Shown one piece after another: positions 56,857-64,000 of a stretch of DNA of 64,000 bases (its first letter is position 1; every line of letters begins with the position of its first letter). The position numbers were made by a program, and so were the translations under genes. The DNA is from Seriola aureovittata (Eukaryota > Chordata > Actinopteri > Carangiformes > Carangidae). The notes beneath the pieces were generated by a model, which saw nothing but the letters and a program-made list of their open reading frames with translations, did not search any database and was not told where the DNA came from. The stretch lies in contig NC_079373.1 of the NCBI RefSeq assembly GCF_021018895.1, positions 10,512,501 through 10,576,500 on the forward strand. The letters run 5' to 3'.

Positions 56857-59310
56857 GGAGCTTCTACCACTATGCACAGGGAACATGTCTATGGGTCAAA
56901 GTATCTTGTTTTCTTTGGAATATTTTTCCTCCCTCTGACTTACTGGGAATATATCATCTTTCTCGCGGAAACCATCTCGTTGGCTCATCTGACAAGTATT
57001 CCTTCGCCCCGCTCCGGGAAAAAGACTTTATTCTGGTGTCACTTTGCTTCTCCCCTCAGTGTTTTAGTGAGGAGGATGATGTGAGAGTATCACTAGTCCT
57101 GTTTTCTAAATATGCTCATTTGTCTTTAAAAAAAAAAAAAAAAACTTTTCTCCCTTTAAATGTGGGGAAATGCTTTTTCTTTCGCTGCTTTGACAAACTG
57201 GGCTTCACCAACAGTCAGTTACAACTCTTTAAATGGGAATTTTAAAAGATTGATACTGAAGCTCTTGAAGTGGCACCTCACCGCACCTGTTTTTATTAAA
57301 TAAGTTGTTTTTATTTTTTTGTTTCTGGAAGTTAAGTGGTACATAAATGCAAATATTGTTTTAGAAATATTATTTGGCAATTGTTTTTATTATTTCAGAA
57401 TCCTAGACAATAAATGAGCCAATTTTCATATTTTAGGAGCGTATCTATAAATTGAGATGACCTACCACTCGGTATCTTTTAGCTCTTACTTTATAAAATG
57501 TATGAAGAATACTGGGCCAAGCAGAACCAAATTGTTGCATTCTTGTCAACCGTTGTCGTTCCACCAGTGGCTAATATGAAGACATGGCCAGTGGATTTGA
57601 AATATCTCAGAATCTGCGTATTATATGTCTAGGAAAGAGGATACATAGGTATATTTTCAGTAGATGATGATATTATCACTTTGGAAGTTCTAACAGACCT
57701 AATGCTAAAGCTGAGGAGCTCTCTTTGCCTTATTTCTGTTAACACAGTGGCCCCGCAAGTGCTCAGTTTGGCTGTTGGCCTTTCTCTTGATTATTGCTGT
57801 AGAGGTTGATGGCTAGTTTGATGCTGAAAATGAAGCCCCGTGTGTGTAAAGTTAACAGCATGTTGCACAGGGGCCTCATCTCAACTGTCGTAAAAGATCT
57901 GTGGGTTTGATTACAGTCGCTTTGTTTAGCAGAACCGTGCTAGGGTGGGTTTAAAGAGGGAATAGATGAAGGGTGTTTGGATGTGGGATTTTTCAGCTTT
58001 CTGCCCAGTTTTGCAACAACATTTTGTCATATTTCCCTGATGTAGATTGATTGGTTTCCCCCTGCCCAGTTTAGATTTGACACTGCCATCATGTTGCGTG
58101 ACATTACTTGCAGCTGGATTCATCCTCTCTGCTGCCTCAGTTTTCTCAGTCAGCAGCTAAACTTCCATCAGGGCTTCCTTTGCCACCACAATATACCATG
58201 GTTGTGTTTTGGTGTCTCTGTTTTTGGTCTGTAACAAAAACGGATCATTTGTAGTGCGACAAGAACTGACCTGAAACTCTGTATGAAACTTTGACCTTGC
58301 AATATACTGTAGTACACCATCAGTACTGCTGTTCCCCATACTACAGGACACACACTGTATCTATCAATCTGTTTGCGCTTTTGCAGTTTATTTGTTAACA
58401 CTGTCTGCAAAAGTATGTTTGAATGGCAACTCAGGTAACAAACAATCCTTAGGAGGGGAATCTGTACATGTTGAGTTTTGGGGTTATTTTCTTGGATTAA
58501 TTAACGCTCTGTTCCGCTGATGTTTAGGCTCACTCACAAACCGATCTGATGTCAAAAAGAGAAAGTGAAATCAGCTTTACAATAATATGGGTCCCATGTT
58601 CTTTTAATTCAAGCGATGTTAGAGAGGAAGGACTGCAGGAGCATGGTGACCACCCCGCGTAGTGGCTCATCAATACCCACCAAAGTCTTCTTTCACTTTT
58701 TTTCCTCCCAAGTGCTGAAATAGATTTGCTTTCAGCCTCGAGAGGTTAAATATAACAACAAGGCCATTCTGAGCTATATATTTTAATATCAGGAAAACCT
58801 TTTTTTTTCTCAGCACACTATTCCACTTCCTGTTGTTGCATGTCTGATATATCTGACGGGTGAGGAGTTGACAGGTATCATCAACAAGAAGTGTCCTCAA
58901 CCCTAGAGGACCCGTGTTGTCTGAAGGCACAGAAAAGTAAAAATTTTTTTTTTTTTTAAGTACAACTTCCCCTGTTACAAAGCCTTTATCCACCTGTGTG
59001 ATTTCCTCCCTCCAAAATGCCAAACCTCTGGTCAGAGGGAATATTGAGATGATTCGAGTTTGACAGTCATGCCGTGGTGAACAGACCTGCACGCTTCTCT
59101 AACTGGACTGTGTTGCAAAGATTCATTTATTTCATTTTTCAGTTCATTTTTCTGGCACCAACAAACAGATGACAGAGTCTGGCACCGTTGGCTCGCTTTG
59201 GTTTTCTTTTACTTTTTCATTTTCCATTTGAAGAAATTTTGACCATGTACAGTAATTTGTAAACTTGCATCAAGTTTATGAATAAAGAATTTTAAGATTA
59301 TTGCTGTTTT
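56857..59310 (+). other. ube2q2: ube2q2 3' UTR
   Basis: From the stop at 56856 to the polyadenylation signal AATAAA at 59281-59286, followed by a T-rich GCTGTTTTATGTG stretch as expected downstream. An earlier AATAAA near 57410 could give a short isoform. Open frames within it have no family resemblance. Confidence 0.65.
59281..59286 (+). terminator. ube2q2: Polyadenylation signal AATAAA, ube2q2
   Basis: Canonical hexamer after GTTTATG, with a T/GT-rich region 15-40 bp downstream. It is the last canonical hexamer before the sequence becomes AT-rich spacer. Confidence 0.6.
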
Positions 59311-62300
59311 ATGTGCTTCCCTGTTTGTTATATGATTTTCCATTGCTCTTGCTAAGTGGATCTTGGATATATTGGGGCTGATATTGATACGTTATGAAAT
59401 AACAAATATTGGCCAGTCATTTTGTTTACTGTTGATATAGTTTTCATGCTGATTTGATTATGTATAAAAGCATTTTTATTTGAAGCAAGAAATGTGTCAC
59501 AATTTCACCTATAGCTGAATACGTGATGTTTCCTGTCTTACAGCCCTGCTCATGTATCAGTCAGGTTTTCAGTGCAGTTCTGGTTAATGTTTTATTTTAA
59601 GAAATTTCCTCATAATTTCCTTAAGCTCACTGCAAAAAAAAAAGAAGTAATTTTGTACAAGTCGAGGAATTTCTTTGAAAGAAAAGCCCCATTTAAACCT
59701 CAGCAAGTATCCACTTATTGTTGTAAAACCTATTCTCCATATATGCTGAACCTTATACTTGCCTGCTGACAAATTTGACATTTTTTGCATGTTCAGCTTT
59801 CTATCACACAGCTTTCTGTATAATTTGTACCAAATTAAATAGCTCTGTCCAGGACACGGCTTCAGCATTATTAGCAAAATGTACTTAATGTGACGAAAGT
59901 AAAAGCACTTGTTATGATGACTGGCCTCTTTCCTGGTGTTATGCATTTTATATGATTACTATCACCAAAGGTGTGAGCAGTATCTTTGTTGTAGATGTTG
60001 TAGCTTTCTTCTTTCTGAACTGAATCATAAAAACCTTTTTCCACCTGCTTTTAATTTAAATAGAAAAAATAGTGTTTGTATCTTAAAAGAATGTGGTAGG
60101 TTACATGGTGTTTATGAGTCACACGTCTCGAACAAACTCCCACGAAACTTCACATCTGCTTCAACTTTCACTTCTTTTACATCAGGGCCTAAAAAACTAT
60201 TCATCGCTGCCTTTTCGATTTGGGATTTCTGTTTATTCATATCTTGCTCCACTCCACTTTAAAAGCAAAGTAATTTAGAGGAGACCTTAACATTCGTTGT
60301 TGAAGAAATTCAACATTTTAAAATACAACAACATTGATCAAGAGCAGGAGCCACTCTGTTCAGGGTAGTTGACACTAAATGTGGGTTTCAGTTCATACAA
60401 ATCTGGTTGGAGGGCAGATTAGAAACATTTTTTTATTGTTAGCTCTGTACTGCTGTCTGTGAAATTGGTTTTTAATGGTTTTGTCTATTTTTTTCATTAC
60501 ATTGAGGAGAATCTAATCTTTCTTTTATCTGACACCGTGGTTTCTCTACATCAACAGCCAAACAAACAAATTCTGAAAGTCTGTGTACAAGACTATATGA
60601 ACCTATTAAATAACAAAACAAGATGCAACAAGAACTGTTTAATATCTATTAGGGTAAGACCAAATAATACAAAAGTAATACACAAAAATGTATTCCTCAT
60701 TTACTTCACTCATGGAGACACAGCCTCCTCAGACATTTCATTCACCTAATCAGAGCATGTTCTTATTGATTGTGTTTATCCATGGCAAATATTTACCTCA
60801 CCTCAAGTAATTATATATTTATATCTACTTATCATATAGTACATGATAATACATATCAAACAACATACAGCACATGTGGGAACATGGGGAAGTTAATGGG
60901 AAATGGCTTTCAGAAGCTTAGATACAGCGATATGAAATGCAGTGTTACCCGTCCAGTGCAGTGAAGTTCCTGCTACACCATAACTATACAGATGTAATTT
61001 CCATAGACACATTAAATGTGTTGTATGTACATATGCCAGAGAGTTTGGACTGATCCAAAACTCAGCATGAAAATTTACTACTGCCACAGACCAAAGTAGC
61101 TTCTCTGTCCATCTTTGTGCACAATTTTATGCTTAATTTATAGATCAGATCAGCTAAACTTTGTGCATTTACAACAACAGATGATCATGTGAATGGTACA
61201 GTTTACAGGGTTATACTTCATAACTACTGTATGTGCATCTGCTGGTGAAAATGTTGTAATGCAGTTGTAAAATTAAACTAGTGATGTCCAAATTGAAAAC
61301 AGGCCCAATTTTTCAAATCATAACACTTCATGTTATGGTTCTTAATATTTCTGTCTAAATTGGAAGCCTGCACAATAGGACCCCACTTGATCCTAATAAT
61401 TTTACTGTTTAATATATTCATGTTAGTATTGCTCCACTGTGATTCACTGTGAATTAGGTTTGCACTGACATCAGGTAACCCAGTGCAAACATTACTTAAG
61501 ATTTTCAAAGAATTATAAATAAAAAAAAAAATCAAAATCTGTTGCCCACAGCCATGGAAAGACACAACGAACATGTGCTTCACACTCACCCACACATCAT
61601 CCAAAATACACAGGAAAAAATGAGGTTGGTACAAAAGAAAACAACTACAAAGGAAAAAAAAAACAAACAGCCTATTCAATACCACATCATCACAATCAGA
61701 CAAGACGACTCACAGGTTTTGAAATAACGAGCATTCAGGTACGTATCTTCACATCTGTTTCAAGTCTAATACTGTATTATTGTAAGAACCATCTATTGAA
61801 TCTTGAAGAGTCGAAGTGACACGAGGCAAAAATCTTTTCACTGAAATCAAAGTGACACTGGCTCTGACTGAACACATCAGGCCTGAGAAGGGCCACACAC
61901 AAATATTCTCCTCTCTTTCAATTTCACTTCGTAAAGAAATAATTGTCTTGAATTTTATATTCTATTTTCTTTTATATAAATATCATATTACACCTACTCA
62001 TGGAATAACACCAACAGCCACAAAATGACACACTAAGGCCTGAAATCAGAGCTTCAGAAACAAGTAGCCATTTAAGCATTTACATGTAGGGGTTAATGGA
62101 AGAATTTGTCAAAGGGAGAAAACATCCATCACTTCATACAATGCTGTGACCACCTACAACAATGATTATTAATATTTACTGTATGCCTTACCTTCAACTG
62201 TTTTGGTTTTCTGTCACTTTAAACCTGTACAATGTCGATTTGGAATGTTTTATCCAAAGAACAGCAATCCTAAATACTGCATGTGCTTCACTTAATTCAC

Positions 62301-63855
62301 TGAACTGAAACCAACCAGTTCAACACATAACCAGGATGTAACGACAAAACCAAACACCGCAAATGGTTAAATAGTGGTGATAAAAGGAGACAATAGCCCA
62401 ATATGTTGACACTTTAAGGGCTTTACAGGTAGAATTTAAAACAAGCTATCACAACTTTCCTGAGAATGTAAAAAATGTTGAGTTAAACTGAATCATCATC
62501 ATAAGGAAAAGAAAACAAACAATCAGGCCACCAAAATGTGAACTGTAAAAGGGTTTCTCTGGGAGTCAAAAGCTTCAACTCTAAGAAATGCAGTTGGGAA
62601 AATACCTGCCTTACAAATTTTGTCATAAATCCTACGTCCTACGTCTGATTTTAATGATGTTACAGACAAATCATCATTTGATATCATTTATTTATCTTCC
62701 TGTCCAGTTTTAATCTATGAATACTTTCAAATTCTGATTACATTGTTGAGATTTTGGCCAAGTTAAAGTGTTTCTTTTTCAACAAGAAAGTACAAAGTTT
62801 ACAGAGTAAGACAAAGATGACGAATTTCTTTGCCAACACTAAAAGGATCATATGTTCCTAATTAATCCCTAAATGTTTAATTTAAAGTAATAGTTTGCCA
62901 TTGTTCGCTTTCCTGCTGAGAATTAGATGAGAAGATCGATGCCACTCTCATGTCAGTACGGTAAATAAGGAGCTACCGCCAGCAGCCTGCTAGCTTACTT
63001 TAGCACAAAGACTGGAAATGGTGGGAAACAGCTAGCTCGAGCTTGGCTCTGTCCAAATGTAGCAAAATCCATCTGTCAGCACCTCTAAAACTCACTGCTT
63101 AACATTTTATATCTTATCAGTCTGAGCTGTACACTTTGTTACCTCTGGACAGAGTCTTCTTGCTAACGCAAGCTAACCAGCTGTTGACAGCAGCTACATA
63201 TTTATCATACACAGGAGAGTAATATTGATTTTCTCATCTCACTCTCGACAAGACAGCAAATTTTCCCAAAATGTTAAGCATTTCTTTAATAGGAAATAGT
63301 TCTGTAAAGTTTTCGCTACATACATAAACTGAGGGGCAAATAGGTTTAGCGTTTCGTGACCTTATAACTTCAAGGCTAAAGAAAAGTAAACATTAAACAA
63401 TACAGCTGTTACAGTACCTTAAAAACACATTAAAGGTCAGTAAAACACATTTTAAGAGTGACACAGGCAGAGGCAGAGAAGTCACCCTGTGCCGACCACA
63501 GATTAAACAACCTGAATTAACTGATGAAGCTCAGGGGATTGGTTTCAGCTATATTATGTGTCTCCACTGAAAAGCAACACACGCATTGACCAGCTACAAT
63601 CAAGCAGCATAAGAGATTTTTAAAAAACTGGCTGTTGATTTAAATGTGGACTCACTAAAATTATTATTATAACTCCCATGTGTGTCAAAATTCAATAAAA
63701 GTACATTTCCACCAAAGACATGACTTTCCTCTACATTGTTCTGTTCAAATTCAGCTTGTACAGTATTATAATGAGGGGCACCTAATTCTGAATTGTGTTC
63801 TTAATTGATCCCTTTTTTATCTCTCCCACTCGGCAGCCTGGCCCCCGCCTCTGTC
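59311..63855 (-). other. scamp5: Intergenic DNA and presumed scamp5 3' UTR
   Basis: 4.5 kb without coding exons. The right part follows the scamp5 stop on the minus strand and should be its 3' UTR; a minus-strand AATAAA at 60432-60437 is one possible far end, but which signal is used cannot be told. ube2q2 and scamp5 are convergent here. Confidence 0.45.
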
Positions 63856-64000
63856 CTACATCGGGTCGTCGTAGTTGTAGGTGGGAGCTGCTGAGTACTG
63901 GTTCTGCTGCATGGCTCCCTGCGCAGCTCCCATGGCCGCCTGCTGAGCTGCCTCCTGCACATGAGGGTTCTTCCAGGCCCCGGTGGCCCACTCCTCCTGG
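63856..64000 (-). CDS. scamp5: SCAMP5, C-terminal coding end (partial, continues right)
   Basis: Secretory carrier membrane protein 5, a four-pass protein of synaptic and secretory vesicles. Only the last 47 codons are in the window, reading [32 protein letters not shown] and ending NYDDPM before the stop TAG at 63856-63858. This follows the cytoplasmic C-terminus of vertebrate SCAMP5 ([18 protein letters not shown] then [10 protein letters not shown]), clearly better than SCAMP1-4 as I recall them. The exon is open to the window edge, so its acceptor is outside or at the border. Human SCAMP5 lies on 15q24 with UBE2Q2, which supports the call. Confidence 0.92.
   Translation of the reverse strand, partial: QEEWATGAWKNPHVQEAAQQAAMGAAQGAMQQNQYSAAPTYNYDDPM

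Noticed and set aside
59584..59946. 120-codon minus-strand open frame
   Set aside because: AT-rich, rich in Lys/Phe/Ile from low-complexity DNA, with no motif or splice context; lies between convergent 3' ends.
59936..60278. Possible LINE reverse-transcriptase C-terminal remnant (SNKLPRNF...FTSGPKKLFIAAF)
   Set aside because: It faintly recalls the WNxLPxxLRxxxSLxxFKxxLKTxLF ending of fish LINEs, but too many positions differ to annotate without a search.

Overview
The window is vertebrate nuclear DNA, almost certainly from a ray-finned (teleost) fish. Genes are split by GT-AG introns and the intergenic DNA is AT-rich. It contains tRNA-derived SINEs, small inverted-repeat elements, many copies of a fish-type interspersed repeat ending in ATTAATCGATTA-like sequence, and long microsatellites. 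Four genes whose human orthologues lie on 15q24 are recognisable (HCN4, NPTN, UBE2Q2, SCAMP5), so the block looks like conserved synteny into which fish-type gene families have expanded.

Layout. (1) 3-9562, minus: first six coding exons of hcn4, a hyperpolarisation-activated pacemaker channel, from the N-terminus through S1-S6, the pore and the C-linker into the start of the cyclic-nucleotide-binding domain; the remaining exons lie off the left edge. (2) 16174-29180, minus: complete nptn (neuroplastin), eight coding exons and 397 codons, including the Np65-specific first Ig domain and a 22-nt microexon in the cytoplasmic tail. (3) 33.2-43.0 kb, plus: a tandem array of short CALHM-like four-pass channel genes. 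Copy 1 is intact. Copy 2 has a one-base frameshift at an A7 run. Copy 3 is a heavily deleted relic. Copy 4 has a 4-bp frameshift and a SINE inserted in its last coding exon with a 12-bp target-site duplication. A UGT fragment lies between copies 3 and 4. (4) 44283-45884, minus: an intact intronless UDP-glucuronosyltransferase of UGT5 type. (5) 48959-56856, plus: complete ube2q2 (13 coding exons, 377 aa) with a 2.4-kb 3' UTR. (6) 63856-64000, minus: the C-terminal coding end of scamp5 and its presumed long 3' UTR.

Functionally, hcn4, nptn and scamp5 belong to excitable or secretory cells, and ube2q2 is a ubiquitin-conjugating enzyme. The accessory part is the CALHM/UGT segment, a birth-and-death locus. 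The two best preserved CALHM-like units have homologous untranslated leader exons, and each leader is preceded by a GAAANNGAAA (IRF-type) core. Mammalian CALHM6/FAM26F was described as an IRF3-dependent immune membrane protein, so an interferon-responsive, C-terminally minimal CALHM subfamily is the most interesting hypothesis in this window. No prokaryotic features, CRISPR arrays or viral genes were seen.
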